From positions 186,001 to 250,000 of the forward strand of contig NZ_JAPKND010000004.1 in NCBI RefSeq assembly GCF_026344035.1: 64,000 bases of DNA, read 5' to 3'. This stretch comes from Alcaligenes endophyticus. GTDB lineage: Bacteria; Pseudomonadota; Gammaproteobacteria; Burkholderiales; Burkholderiaceae_B. The notes under the pieces are model-generated. The model was given only the letters and a program-made list of their open reading frames with translations. It searched no databases and was not told the DNA's origin. Positions 1-9,252 of this stretch are shown here, piece after piece. The position numbers were made by a program, and so were the translations under genes. The first letter of the stretch is position 1. Each line of letters opens with the position of its first letter.

Positions 1-1
1 G

Positions 2-121
2 CTAAGCATTACTGCCATTACCGAGCGCATGCATGCTCAACGCCAAAAGGAAATTGCACTGTTATTGCGGCAAGCGCTCAATAGCGCTGCCAGCCACTTT
101 AGTGCTTCTTGTCAAGATTGA
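2..121 (+). CDS. 3' end of an unrecognised protein (partial)
   Basis: An open frame runs in from the left edge and stops with TGA at 119-121, giving the last 39 residues of a protein rich in Ala, Gln and Leu that looks helical. No start is in the window and I recognise no family. Its end overlaps the 3' end of the convergent mechanosensitive channel gene by 23 bases. It could also be a chance open frame, since only 120 bases are visible. Confidence 0.35.
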   Translation, partial: LSITAITERMHAQRQKEIALLLRQALNSAASHFSASCQD

Positions 122-929
122 CTGCGTATACCTGCCGCGCAGGCACTGGCATTTGAAAGCCAGCCTGAGCTAACGTTTTGACTATGTCTTTATGCAGTTC
201 AAAGCGCAAATTCCAATAGTCTTCGACATTTGCCCACGCCCTAATATTCACACTCACGACGCTTTCTTTGTAGCCCATTGCCATGACTTGTGGAGCAGGA
301 TCTTGCAACACATCGCTGCGTGCGCTGACTAACTTGGTTAACAGATCAATCGCTTGGTCTACATCATCACCATAACGTACGCCCACCTCTATATCGAGAC
401 GACGGGTTTTATTACGGCTGTAGTTAATAATAGGGTTGCCCCAGATCAGGCTATTCGGTAAGGTGAAATAAATGCCATCCGCTTGTACAAAGGTACTGAC
501 AAATAAACCCACCTCGTGTACCGTCCCGTCGCCCTTGCCTACCACGGACACAAACTCACCTGCGCGCAAGGGACGTAATACCAGCAGCATGATGCCTGCA
601 GCGATATTTTGTAGCGTGCCCTGTAAGGCCAAGCCTATCGCTAAACCGGCGGCACCTAAAATGGCAATAATACTGGCCGTTTGAACACCAAACCGAGCCA
701 ATACCGCAATAATCACAAAGATACGAATTGCCCAAATCACCACAGACTGAGCAATAGGCACGACGGTGTGGTCTATTTGGGAGGCTCGTCTGATTATCCG
801 CTCTACCGCACGACCCGCCAATGACGAAATCCACCAGCCCACCACCAATATGACTAGAGATAAAAGCAAATTCAAGGCTATTTGCTCGAAAGCTGACAAA
901 TCACTGGCCCAAAGGCTGACACTTTCCAT
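99..929 (-). CDS. Small-conductance mechanosensitive channel, MscS family
   Basis: Inner-membrane channel that opens on hypo-osmotic shock and lets small solutes out. The 276 residues match the E. coli MscS length. Three N-terminal membrane segments are visible (about 12-40, 58-82 and 86-120). The third carries the Gly/Ala-rich pore helix (GAAGLAIGLALQGTLQN) followed by the conserved LRPLRAGEFV, then the beta domain and the alpha/beta C-terminal domain (YGDDVDQAIDLL). It is transcribed away from the AT-rich DnaA-box region, so its promoter must lie there. Family assignment is firm; which MscS paralogue it is cannot be told. Confidence 0.93.
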   Translation of the reverse strand: MESVSLWASDLSAFEQIALNLLLSLVILVVGWWISSLAGRAVERIIRRASQIDHTVVPIAQSVVIWAIRIFVIIAVLARFGVQTASIIAILGAAGLAIGLALQGTLQNIAAGIMLLVLRPLRAGEFVSVVGKGDGTVHEVGLFVSTFVQADGIYFTLPNSLIWGNPIINYSRNKTRRLDIEVGVRYGDDVDQAIDLLTKLVSARSDVLQDPAPQVMAMGYKESVVSVNIRAWANVEDYWNLRFELHKDIVKTLAQAGFQMPVPARQVYAVNLDKKH

Positions 930-1401
930 GCGTTAACTCCTGCTAGCTGACGAAAGGCTTAAATAATAGCCGCTTATGGTTCGGAAACTCAAACGAGATC
1001 ACACTTCCACTTATCCCCAAAGCATGTGGATAGCATTATTAACAAGCTGGGCAAAATGCAAATAAAACGTTAAAAATCAACAATTTAAAATAACTGATAA
1101 AAAATCAGTCATATCCACATTAGGCGCCTTAGCTTATCCACTTATTCTGTGGATAACACTAAGATAAGCAAGTGCACAGATAAAAATAAACCTTTAATAA
1201 CAATAGACTACAAGAAAAGACTGGTTTTTTTACAGAATATGTTATTTTTTGCAAAAAAACCAAGCTCAGCTAAGAAGGTCGTTAAGCCTTCAGCTTTATC
1301 CACAAAAATTGTGCATAACTTGGCGGATAATACTTGGAATAAATACTTTTATCTTTGAAAATCAACCACTTAAAAACCAAGCACACACAACGCCCATTCT
1401 T
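930..1401. other. AT-rich gap with DnaA-box cluster: candidate replication origin or DnaA-titration site
   Basis: This 472-base gap has no convincing gene. It holds nine-base matches to the DnaA box TTATNCACA or one-mismatch forms at 1011-1019 (+), 1025-1033 (-), 1111-1119 (+), 1134-1142 (+), 1148-1156 (-), 1296-1304 (+) and 1310-1318 (-). Exact consensus matches are 1148, 1296 and 1310. Six of the boxes form three inverted pairs, each exactly 9-5-9 bases. The stretches between pairs (about 1050-1110 and 1176-1262) are very A/T rich, as expected for an unwinding element. Against an origin: dnaA, dnaN, parAB and mnmG are not in the window. A DnaA-titrating locus is the main alternative. Confidence 0.6.
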
Positions 1402-2007
1402 TTATATTTTTCGCCATACAGAAGCTAACCATGCCTGTTGAGCATGGGGCACTCCCGCTGGGCGGTAGTAATGATCAATCGCTTCAAATTGGGCTTGCTC
1501 TACTCGCTCACGCCACTCTTGCCAGTCGTAATACACACCATAGCGACCAGCCTGCCAGCCTTCTTGCCCCTGCCCACGAGGATTAGACGTGAATAGCACC
1601 CCGCCTGGGCGTAAACATTGATGTAGCTGTGCTAACACGGAGGCAATATGTGTTCTAGGCACATGAAAAAGTACGGCATTTGCAAACACCCCATCAAAGC
1701 GCTCTGCCGGCAGGTCTAGGGTCAATAAGTCTTGATGCCACACGGGACAAGCAGTGTATTGCTGGGCCATTTGAACAAATGCAGCGCAGCCATCTAAGCC
1801 TACGGGGTTATGACCCAACTCATGAAAATGTTTAATATCCCGCCCCGGCCCACACCCCAAATCAAGTATGTCTAAAGCGCCAGTAGATGGCAGTGCGCCC
1901 AAGAGAGCCTGTATATTTTGACTAACATCATGATCGCGCGTACCTTCCCAAAACTGTTCAGCATTGGCTTGATAATGCGCTAGGGTACGAGTTGCGGATT
2001 GCTCCAT
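1402..2007 (-). CDS. Class I SAM-dependent methyltransferase
   Basis: Cytosolic methyltransferase of 201 residues with the Rossmann-type SAM-binding fold. Motif I is seen as LDLGCGPGRD around residues 48-57, followed by the acidic motif II region (NPVGLDGC) and a post-motif FDGVFANAVLFHVPR. The C-terminus has a conserved-looking YYRPAGVPHAQQAWLASVWRK. The acceptor substrate cannot be inferred. It is a single gene, divergent from the flavin monooxygenase by less than 100 bases, and next to the DnaA-box gap. Confidence 0.85.
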   Translation of the reverse strand: MEQSATRTLAHYQANAEQFWEGTRDHDVSQNIQALLGALPSTGALDILDLGCGPGRDIKHFHELGHNPVGLDGCAAFVQMAQQYTACPVWHQDLLTLDLPAERFDGVFANAVLFHVPRTHIASVLAQLHQCLRPGGVLFTSNPRGQGQEGWQAGRYGVYYDWQEWRERVEQAQFEAIDHYYRPAGVPHAQQAWLASVWRKI

Positions 2008-2094
2008 ACCAACCTCAAATAAATAAGTGGGGACTTGACGAACCTTCTATCTATTACGACTATACGTTACATCCCTTTGTTTTTGGTCAGCATC

Positions 2095-3111
2095 ATGCCT
2101 ACTCACTACCCTCTTTCAGTATTAGACCTTTCCCCTGTCGCGCAGGGTTCTAGTGCGGCACGCTCTTTTCACCAGTCCGTGCAAATTGCCCAGCAAGCCG
2201 AACAATGGGGCTACCACCGCTATTGGTTAGCCGAGCATCACGGCATGCCTGGAATTGCCAGTGCAGCCACAGCAGTGCTTATCGCCCACATTGCCAATCA
2301 CACCCAGCGTATCCGTGTGGGTGCTGGCGGTATTATGCTGCCCAACCATTCTCCTTTAATCATTGCCGAGCAGTTTGGCACTCTAGAGTCCCTCTTTCCC
2401 GGCCGGATCGATTTAGGCTTAGGCCGAGCTCCGGGCTCTGATCAAACCACCGCGAGAGCGTTACGGCGTAACCTAAATACACACCCCGACGCCTTTCCAC
2501 AAGACGTGCTCGAACTGATGGACTACATGTCTCCAGAGCCTAGGCAACAGGTGCTAGCGGTGCCCGGCAAAGGTCTTCAAGTACCTATTTGGATCCTCGG
2601 CTCCAGCTTATTTGGTGCCCAGCTCGCCGCTTCGTTGGGGTTACCTTATGCTTTTGCCTCACACTTTGCGCCAGCGCAAATGATGCCCGCCATCGAACTC
2701 TACCGGCGCCAATTCCAACCGTCTAAGCAGCTTAGCGAACCTTATGTCATGCTGGGGTTTAACGTTTTTGCAGCCGACACGGTAGAGCAAGCAGAATATC
2801 TCGCCTCATCTTGGCAGCAATCTTTTGTGTCGTTACGTACAGGACATCCGATTCAACTTCCTCCGCCACAAGCTAACTTCTACCACCACTGCCCACCCGC
2901 TGCGCAAGCTCTGATTGACTCTGTTTTATCGTGCTCTGCTGTGGGCGACCCTGACTCGGTACTGCAACAAATGAATGCCTTCATTGCGCTCACAGAAGCC
3001 GATGAGCTTATGGTGACCTCCAATATCTACGATCACTCTGCACGCCTGCGCTCTTACGAGTTACTGGCACAACTGCGACCGAAACTACGCAAACGTACCA
3101 CCGAGCTATGA
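2095..3111 (+). CDS. LLM-class flavin-dependent monooxygenase, YhbW-like
   Basis: Bacterial-luciferase-like oxidoreductase of 338 residues, predicted to use reduced FMN and oxygen; the physiological substrate is unknown for this family. It closely recalls E. coli Yhb[10 protein letters not shown] at the start, then [24 protein letters not shown], and [17 protein letters not shown]. The frame opens upstream at 2035, but the ATG at 2095 gives the family's usual N-terminus. Its TGA overlaps the ATG of the next gene by four bases (ATGA), so a LysR regulator is translationally coupled to it. Confidence 0.88.
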   Translation: MPTHYPLSVLDLSPVAQGSSAARSFHQSVQIAQQAEQWGYHRYWLAEHHGMPGIASAATAVLIAHIANHTQRIRVGAGGIMLPNHSPLIIAEQFGTLESLFPGRIDLGLGRAPGSDQTTARALRRNLNTHPDAFPQDVLELMDYMSPEPRQQVLAVPGKGLQVPIWILGSSLFGAQLAASLGLPYAFASHFAPAQMMPAIELYRRQFQPSKQLSEPYVMLGFNVFAADTVEQAEYLASSWQQSFVSLRTGHPIQLPPPQANFYHHCPPAAQALIDSVLSCSAVGDPDSVLQQMNAFIALTEADELMVTSNIYDHSARLRSYELLAQLRPKLRKRTTEL

Positions 3112-4016
3112 ACATACGGAGCATTCAGGACAGCGCGCTACGCTATTTTTATGAAGTCGTGCGCTACGGCTCAATTAGTGCAGCGGCACAACACTTGCAT
3201 GTCGCCGCTTCTGCCATCAGCCGTCAAATAAGTAGCCTAGAACAAAGCCTTGGAACTCCACTTTTCGAGCGTCATCCACGCGGCATGATTCCCAATGCCG
3301 CGGGCGAGGCGTTGGCTGCTCATGCCCGCCGCGTGTTCCTCGATGCCGAGAAAACCATGCAAGAAATTCACGCCCTGCACGGTCTGAATGTAGGCCGAGT
3401 CCGCATCGCGGCTTCAGAGGGTTTAGCAACCTGTTTCCTGCCACAACATATTAGCGAGTTTCGCCAGCGACATCAGGGAATCTTGTTTGACGTTAACGTG
3501 CAACCCCCTCACATTATCAGTGAGCAACTGCGCAAGGGTGATGTCGATATAGGCTTTCAATTCACTCGTTTGTCCGAAAAAGACTTACATGTTCTATATC
3601 GCCAAGATGCTCCTGTACTGGCTTTGACCCCCCCTAACCATCCATTGGGGCGCTCCAAGCGTATTACCTTGGCCACCTTATTGAGCTACCCACTCGCGCT
3701 ACCTGATGTGCATACCACCGTACGTCAATTACTGGAAGTTGCGTGTAGCGCTCAGCAACTGTCGCTACAACCAGTCTTTAGCAGCAATAACATGAATTCC
3801 TTACATCAGTTTGTGCTCGCTGGTGGCGGTGTCAGTGTCTCGGCTGAAATCTCTGCACGGCATCTATTAAACCAAGGCTTAATGCAGGCTGTACTCATCC
3901 AAGAGCCTGTGTTGCTCAACCGGCAAATCGAGGTTCAGGTACTAGCTGGACGCCATTTACCCAATGCCGTCCAAACATTTGTTGATTTTATTTTGCCTCG
4001 CTTACAAACACCGTAG
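3108..4016 (+). CDS. LysR-family transcriptional regulator
   Basis: DNA-binding regulator of 302 residues. The winged helix-turn-helix occupies about residues 8-68 ([20 protein letters not shown]), ending in the usual FERHPRGM wing and followed by a periplasmic-binding-like effector domain from about 95. It overlaps the monooxygenase gene by four bases and precedes the Bug receptor by about 107 bases, all on the same strand. It probably controls one or both neighbours (inference from position). The effector is unknown. Confidence 0.92.
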   Translation: MNIRSIQDSALRYFYEVVRYGSISAAAQHLHVAASAISRQISSLEQSLGTPLFERHPRGMIPNAAGEALAAHARRVFLDAEKTMQEIHALHGLNVGRVRIAASEGLATCFLPQHISEFRQRHQGILFDVNVQPPHIISEQLRKGDVDIGFQFTRLSEKDLHVLYRQDAPVLALTPPNHPLGRSKRITLATLLSYPLALPDVHTTVRQLLEVACSAQQLSLQPVFSSNNMNSLHQFVLAGGGVSVSAEISARHLLNQGLMQAVLIQEPVLLNRQIEVQVLAGRHLPNAVQTFVDFILPRLQTP

Positions 4017-4123
4017 ATATTGATTTGCCTTTTTAGCAAAGATACCCTAGTAATTTGTTGCTGGTATAGCAAAGCGCTTGCTCGTATGATCCCAAGATCT
4101 GTCTTTTTCTGGGGAGGCTTACA

Positions 4124-5104
4124 ATGCAACAAAGTTTCATCAATAAAATAGGTATGGCTCTCGCCTTCAGCCTGTGCTTATGTCAGGCCGCCAATGCGCA
4201 AGATTGGCCCGATCGAACCATTCGTTTAATTGTGCCTTTTCCTACGGGCGGGGCAACGGATATTGTCGCTCGTGTGATTGCTAATCAAGCAGCCGTCGAG
4301 TTAGGACAAAGTATCATCGTAGACAACAAGACCGGCGCGGGTGGCACCATAGGCGCTGCCGAGGCCGTACGCAGCAAACCAGATGGCTACACTTTATTAT
4401 TAAGTACCAATAGCACACAGGCTATTGCTCCCCACCTGTACACCAATCTTTCCTATCAACCCAACGAAGACTTAACCCCCATTGCACATTTAGGCGATGC
4501 CGCAAGCGTCTTGCTGGTCAATCCTAATGTACCCGTCAACTCCTTGCAAGAACTCGTAGAGTACGCCAAAGAGAACGGCGATGAGCTCAATTACGCCAGC
4601 AGTGGCACCGGCACCATCGTGCATCTGAATACAGAGCTTTTTATGCACCAAACAGGTGCAACAATGTCCCATGTCCCCTACCGGGGTACAGGACAGGCGA
4701 TTGCTGACATGATTAGTGGCAATGTACATGTACTGATTGATGCGATCCCCTCTGGGCTGCCTTATATACGTAGTGGGCAATTGAAGGCGTTGGCAACCAC
4801 AGGGCAGCACCGCAATGGACTCACCCCGAACCTGCCCACCTTTATCGAAGCGGGTTTACCGGAATACGAGTCGCTAGCATGGTTTGGCCTGTACGCGCCT
4901 AAGGGCGTCAATCCGGACATCCTCAATAAAGTGTATGATGCCTTTCAAAAAAGCATACAGAATCCCGAGGTGCGCAAACAACTAGAGGCTCTGGGTGTAG
5001 AGCCCCCCCGCAGCACGAACACACAAGAGTTCATTGAGCTCGTCGAACACGATAGCGCACGCTGGAAAGACGTTATCGTTCAAGCTAATGTCCCTACTCA
5101 ATAA
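4124..5104 (+). CDS. Tripartite tricarboxylate transporter receptor (Bug/TctC family)
   Basis: Periplasmic solute-binding protein of 326 residues. A Sec signal peptide is visible, with likely cleavage after CQAANA near residue 25. The mature part shows family marks: WPDRTIRLIVPFPTGGATD, NKTGAGGTIGAA, KPDGYTLLL, and HVPYRGTGQA. Bug receptors are greatly expanded in Alcaligenaceae and bind small carboxylates or amides with a Venus-flytrap fold. No TctA/TctB membrane proteins are adjacent, so it either shares a distant TctAB or acts as a sensor. The next gene begins 10 bases downstream, suggesting an operon with the gamma-glutamyltransferase-like enzyme. The ligand is unknown. Confidence 0.93.
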   Translation: MQQSFINKIGMALAFSLCLCQAANAQDWPDRTIRLIVPFPTGGATDIVARVIANQAAVELGQSIIVDNKTGAGGTIGAAEAVRSKPDGYTLLLSTNSTQAIAPHLYTNLSYQPNEDLTPIAHLGDAASVLLVNPNVPVNSLQELVEYAKENGDELNYASSGTGTIVHLNTELFMHQTGATMSHVPYRGTGQAIADMISGNVHVLIDAIPSGLPYIRSGQLKALATTGQHRNGLTPNLPTFIEAGLPEYESLAWFGLYAPKGVNPDILNKVYDAFQKSIQNPEVRKQLEALGVEPPRSTNTQEFIELVEHDSARWKDVIVQANVPTQ

Positions 5105-5114
5105 AGGTACACAC

Positions 5115-6701
5115 ATGGACTGGACACAACCTTACTCTTCCGCACGCTCGGCCGTATTAGGCCAAAACATGGTAAGCACCTCGCAGCCTCTGGCGGCGCA
5201 AGCGGGCTTACGCATGTTGTTGGCGGGTGGAAATGCTGTAGATGCAGCGTTAGCCGCTGCGATTGCTCTGACCGTAGTGGAGCCTTCTGGCTGTGGTATT
5301 GGCAGTGATGGGTTTGCTATTTTATGGGATGGCAAAGAGCTACATGGCTTGAATTCTTCGGGTCGCGCCCCCCAAGCCTGGAGCCCCGAACGCTTTAAGG
5401 ACCACCAGGCCATGCCTGACAAAGGCTGGGAGTCGGTAACTGTTCCCGGCGCAGTCGCTTCTTGGGTGGCACTCTCAGAGCGTTTTGGGCGCTTATCCCT
5501 AGAGCAAGTCGCTGCACCTGCTATAGAGTACGCGCGCAACGGTTTTCCGGTGTCTCCGATTATTGCGCGCCTTTGGGAATTGGGTCGTTTGCGCTTAGGC
5601 GATCAACCTGGCTTTGCTGAGTGCTTCCTACCCACTGGGCAAGCTCCTAAAGCAGGCGAGTGGTTTCGCAACCCTGATCAGGCCGCAACCCTAGAAGCTA
5701 TTGCCACCACTGGCGGTGAAGCGTTTTATCGCGGTCATTTGGCAGAAAAAATCGTCGCGTTCTCTGCCAAGCATCAAGGTGCCATGACCTTAGAAGACCT
5801 AGCGGCACACAAAGCCGACTGGTGTGGCACGATCGAGCAAAAATTTGCTCAATCCGTAGTGCATGAAATCCCACCAAATGGTCAAGGTCTTGCCGCTTTA
5901 ATGGCTTTAGGTATTTTGGAGCATTTGAATGTAGGCGAGCAAGGTGTCGACCACCCAGACACTTTGCACTTGTGCATAGAAGCGATGAAGCTGGCATTTG
6001 CCGATATCTACGAGCACCATGCTGAGCTCGAGCACATGAAACACCTGCCCGAGCATCTATTGGACCCGGCTTACTTAGAAGAGCGAGCAGCACTGGTTAA
6101 CCGCGCTGTCGCGGGTGATCCTCAATACGGTACCCCTAAGCCTAGCGGCACTGTGTACGTAACTGCGGCCGATGCAAGCGGCATGATGGTATCGTTTATT
6201 CAGTCAAACTATATGGGCTTTGGTTCAGGTGTCGTTGTTCCTGGTACCGGCATTAGTATGCAAAACCGTGGCCATGGTTTCAGCTTACGTCCAGACCACG
6301 TGAATCGTGTCGCGGGTGGAAAACGCCCTTCCCACACCATTATCCCCGCCTTTGCTATGCATGCTGATGGAACACCGCAGATGTCTTTTGGCGTAATGGG
6401 CGGCCCGTTTCAATCTCAAGGGCATGTTCAAATGGCCTTAAGAGTCTTGTTATACGGTCAAAACCCACAAGCCGCTGCGGATGCACCACGTTGGCGAGTA
6501 ACCGGAGGCAGGGGTGTTGCTGTAGAGCCTAACTTCCCTCCTGAACTCGTGGAGGCCTTAAAAGCCCGAGGTCACGAAGTAACCGTAGAGCCTGGCAGTG
6601 GAGTATTTGCATTTGGTGGTGCTCAACTAATTCTGCGTCAAGGCCAGCATTACGTTGGCGGCTCAGACCCTCGTAAAGATGGTTTAGTTGCGGCGTACTA
6701 A
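5115..6701 (+). CDS. Gamma-glutamyltransferase family protein (Ntn-hydrolase)
   Basis: Predicted Ntn-hydrolase of 528 residues related to gamma-glutamyltranspeptidase; the family self-cleaves in front of a catalytic Thr. That Thr is probably Thr346 in SGTVYVTAADASG, followed by MVSFIQSNYMGFGSG and the GTGISMQNRG loop. The N-terminal part has GGNAVDAALAAAIALTVVEP. The ATG at 5115 with AAAGG upstream gives the standard N-terminus; an upstream start at 5034 would lie inside the receptor gene. No Sec signal peptide is evident, unlike periplasmic Ggt, so a cytosolic acylase or amidase on the solute captured by the upstream receptor is plausible. A strong terminator follows at 6726. Confidence 0.88.
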   Translation: MDWTQPYSSARSAVLGQNMVSTSQPLAAQAGLRMLLAGGNAVDAALAAAIALTVVEPSGCGIGSDGFAILWDGKELHGLNSSGRAPQAWSPERFKDHQAMPDKGWESVTVPGAVASWVALSERFGRLSLEQVAAPAIEYARNGFPVSPIIARLWELGRLRLGDQPGFAECFLPTGQAPKAGEWFRNPDQAATLEAIATTGGEAFYRGHLAEKIVAFSAKHQGAMTLEDLAAHKADWCGTIEQKFAQSVVHEIPPNGQGLAALMALGILEHLNVGEQGVDHPDTLHLCIEAMKLAFADIYEHHAELEHMKHLPEHLLDPAYLEERAALVNRAVAGDPQYGTPKPSGTVYVTAADASGMMVSFIQSNYMGFGSGVVVPGTGISMQNRGHGFSLRPDHVNRVAGGKRPSHTIIPAFAMHADGTPQMSFGVMGGPFQSQGHVQMALRVLLYGQNPQAAADAPRWRVTGGRGVAVEPNFPPELVEALKARGHEVTVEPGSGVFAFGGAQLILRQGQHYVGGSDPRKDGLVAAY

Positions 6702-6725
6702 TCTGCATCACTGACGTTGCTACTG

Positions 6726-6754
6726 AAGTGCCCGCATCTTGCGGGCACTTTTTT
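6726..6754 (+). terminator. Rho-independent terminator after the GGT-like gene
   Basis: Perfect ten-base-pair stem AAGTGCCCGC / GCGGGCACTT with a five-base ATCTT loop. The descending arm runs into a T tract ending at 6754. It lies 25 bases after the stop codon and closes the receptor/GGT-like unit. Confidence 0.9.
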
Positions 6755-6907
6755 ATCTGTTTTTTACTCTCTTTAACCCTGTTTCGCGCGGTTTGCACAG
6801 CCTCCTGCTACTAGGTAGAATGAATTAACTTCCCTCGTGCCTGAGTTGACCCTATATGGTCGCTATCTAAGCCACCTTCTTCTTATTCGTTAAAAAATGA
6901 AGCAATC

Positions 6908-8257
6908 ATGAGCAAACACTACGATTACCTCGCCATCGGTGGCGGCAGCGGCGGCATTGCATCAAGCAACCGCGCTTCCATGTACGGTAAAAAATGCGCC
7001 CTTATTGAGTCCGATCGGTTAGGCGGCACCTGCGTCAACGTCGGTTGCGTCCCTAAAAAAGTAATGTGGTATGCCGCTCATATTGCCGAGGCCCTACAAG
7101 ACATGGCGCCCGCGTATGGTTTTCAAACTCCCTCCTACCAGTTTGACTGGGGCACATTAGTGGCACACCGCGATGCCTATATCAAACGCCTAAACGATAT
7201 CTACGACGACACCCTTAACAAAAATAGCGTGGACGTCATCCGAGGCCATGCCCGTTTCATTGATGCACACACCGTAGAGGTAAATGGCGAACAATACACT
7301 GCCGACCATATCCTGATTGCAGTCGGTGGCGAGCCCGCTATTCCTGATATTCCAGGAGCCCAATTAGGTATAGACTCCGACGGTTTTTTCCGCCTACAAC
7401 AATGCCCTCAGCGCGTAGCGGTGATCGGTGCAGGCTACATTGCTGTCGAACTGGCCGGAGTTTTACACGCCTTAGGTTCGGAAACTCATTTATTTGTGCG
7501 CCAAGCAACTCCTTTGCGTCACTTCGACCCTTTATTAAGCTCTGCCTTGGTAGACGCCATGCAAGCCCAAGGTTTGAACTTGCACCCACACTCTACTCCA
7601 AAATCACTGCATAAAAATGATGACGGCAGCATCACCCTAACATTAGAAAACGGGCAACAACACACGGTAGATGAGGTTATTTGGGCAGTAGGTCGTCGCC
7701 CCAAACTTGAGCAGCTTAATCTTGCTGCAACTGGCGTAGCTCTAGACGAGCGTGGTTATATTCAAACCGACAAATATCAAAATACCAATATTCCTGGGAT
7801 CTACGCTGTGGGTGATGTTACCGGGCGTATTGAACTGACTCCCGTAGCAATTGCTGCAGGACGTCGCTTATCCGAACGTCTTTTTAATAACAAGCCCGAC
7901 GAGCACTTGAATTACGACAATGTACCTACCGTGGTGTTTAGCCATCCACCTATTGGTACAGTGGGCTTGAGCGAGCCCGAAGCTCGAGAACAATACGGCG
8001 ATGCAGTTAAGGTGTATCAATCTAGCTTTACCTCTATGTACACCGCGATCACCGAGCACCGCCAAATGACGAAAATGAAGCTGGTCTGCGTTGGCCCTGA
8101 CGAAAAGGTCGTGGGTATACATGGTATCGGCATGGGCATGGACGAAATATTACAAGGGTTTGCAGTAGCGCTCAAAATGGGCGCTACCAAAAAAGACCTC
8201 GATAATACCGTGGCGATTCATCCCAGCGCCGCCGAAGAATTCGTGACCATGCGTTAA
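6908..8257 (+). CDS. gor: Glutathione-disulfide reductase
   Basis: Cytosolic FAD enzyme that reduces oxidised glutathione with NADPH. The 449 residues match bacterial Gor. Visible features are the FAD-binding [14 protein letters not shown] near residues 10-23, the redox-active pair Cys42/Cys47 (GGTCVNVGC), the NADPH-binding [13 protein letters not shown] with downstream Arg for the 2'-phosphate, and the C-terminal [12 protein letters not shown] with the catalytic His438/Glu443 pair. It is a single gene with about 150 bases of leader after a terminator, and converges with the dehydratase gene. Confidence 0.96.
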   Translation: MSKHYDYLAIGGGSGGIASSNRASMYGKKCALIESDRLGGTCVNVGCVPKKVMWYAAHIAEALQDMAPAYGFQTPSYQFDWGTLVAHRDAYIKRLNDIYDDTLNKNSVDVIRGHARFIDAHTVEVNGEQYTADHILIAVGGEPAIPDIPGAQLGIDSDGFFRLQQCPQRVAVIGAGYIAVELAGVLHALGSETHLFVRQATPLRHFDPLLSSALVDAMQAQGLNLHPHSTPKSLHKNDDGSITLTLENGQQHTVDEVIWAVGRRPKLEQLNLAATGVALDERGYIQTDKYQNTNIPGIYAVGDVTGRIELTPVAIAAGRRLSERLFNNKPDEHLNYDNVPTVVFSHPPIGTVGLSEPEAREQYGDAVKVYQSSFTSMYTAITEHRQMTKMKLVCVGPDEKVVGIHGIGMGMDEILQGFAVALKMGATKKDLDNTVAIHPSAAEEFVTMR

Positions 8258-8276
8258 AGGCAAGTAGCGCCCTTCT

Positions 8277-9194
8277 TTACATGTAGGGGCGCATCTGCTC
8301 CCAGTCTATGCCTACGCCCCCGCAGGCAACCACTACAATATGTTCAGCGTCAGGGTAATACTGACGCAGTGCGGGCAAAGCCGCCAACGCAGCACCGCAC
8401 GCGGGTTCGACCGCAATTCGATGCTCTGCTAAAAAGCTGGCGCAAGCCTGTAAAGCATCTTGATCACTCAACACATGACTGCGTATCGTCAACTCATGTG
8501 ATAGGTCATACGCCTGTTGACACACCTGCCTGGCGCCTAACGTAGTTGCAATAGAGGTAATGACGCCAATGTCCACAGGACCTTGCTGTGCTAAGGCCGC
8601 CGCATAAGAAGCGGCTCCTGCCGTTTCCACGGCTAATATGCCCACGTCCTGCCACCCATTGCGTAACAAACCAGCGCCAATCCCCGACAGCAAGCCTCCG
8701 CCCCCAACCGAACAGACAATAACATCTGGTTTGCGGGTTTGAGACACTAACTCATCAACCAAGCTAGCATGCCCCTCCCACAATAAAGGATCATCAAAAG
8801 GATGAATGAAGCGATCGCTGGCTTGCAGCAAAGTATGTGCGTAGGCATTAGCATCCACCCAGCTGGCGCCGTGCACGATCACCGTCGCACCGGTAGCTTG
8901 AATTAAGCGCCGCGCACGCGCTCCGGTAGTTTCTGGCACGACCACCGTTACAGGTATGCCTAATAATGCGCCAGCTGTGGCCGCCGCATAACCGGCATTG
9001 CCGCCTGAGGACGAAATAAAACGCTGTGCACCTTGAGCCTTAAACAATTGGCAGGCATGCCCTATACCACGAATTTTAAACGAGCCCGATGGCTGGATCG
9101 ACTCGAGCTTTAATTGCACCTGCTTCCCAGCCCCTGCCTGCGCAGAAAAAAACGGGGAATGCACCAACGGAGTGGTTAAATGTAAAACTGGCAT
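8277..9194 (-). CDS. PLP-dependent serine/threonine dehydratase-like enzyme
   Basis: Fold-type II pyridoxal-phosphate enzyme of 305 residues. The Schiff-base lysine is Lys40 in PSGSFKIRG, the substrate loop is SSSGGNAGYAAA, and the phosphate-binding glycine loop is SVGGGGLLSG. The short length without a C-terminal ACT domain resembles catabolic serine dehydratase (SDS-like) more than biosynthetic IlvA. It probably deaminates L-serine or L-threonine to an oxo acid and ammonia. It lies about 60 bases after the DHA2 exporter on the same strand, so the two may be co-transcribed. Confidence 0.87.
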   Translation of the reverse strand: MPVLHLTTPLVHSPFFSAQAGAGKQVQLKLESIQPSGSFKIRGIGHACQLFKAQGAQRFISSSGGNAGYAAATAGALLGIPVTVVVPETTGARARRLIQATGATVIVHGASWVDANAYAHTLLQASDRFIHPFDDPLLWEGHASLVDELVSQTRKPDVIVCSVGGGGLLSGIGAGLLRNGWQDVGILAVETAGAASYAAALAQQGPVDIGVITSIATTLGARQVCQQAYDLSHELTIRSHVLSDQDALQACASFLAEHRIAVEPACGAALAALPALRQYYPDAEHIVVVACGGVGIDWEQMRPYM

Positions 9195-9252
9195 GATGAG
9201 TCCTGGGAAAAATAAACAAGCAGTCTAAAGAACAATACTCCATTATGCTGTT

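Noticed and set aside
1149-1358. Possible 69-residue gene inside the DnaA-box gap
   Set aside because: Lys-rich low-complexity translation from AT-rich DNA, no ribosome site, and it spans four DnaA boxes; more likely a by-product of composition.
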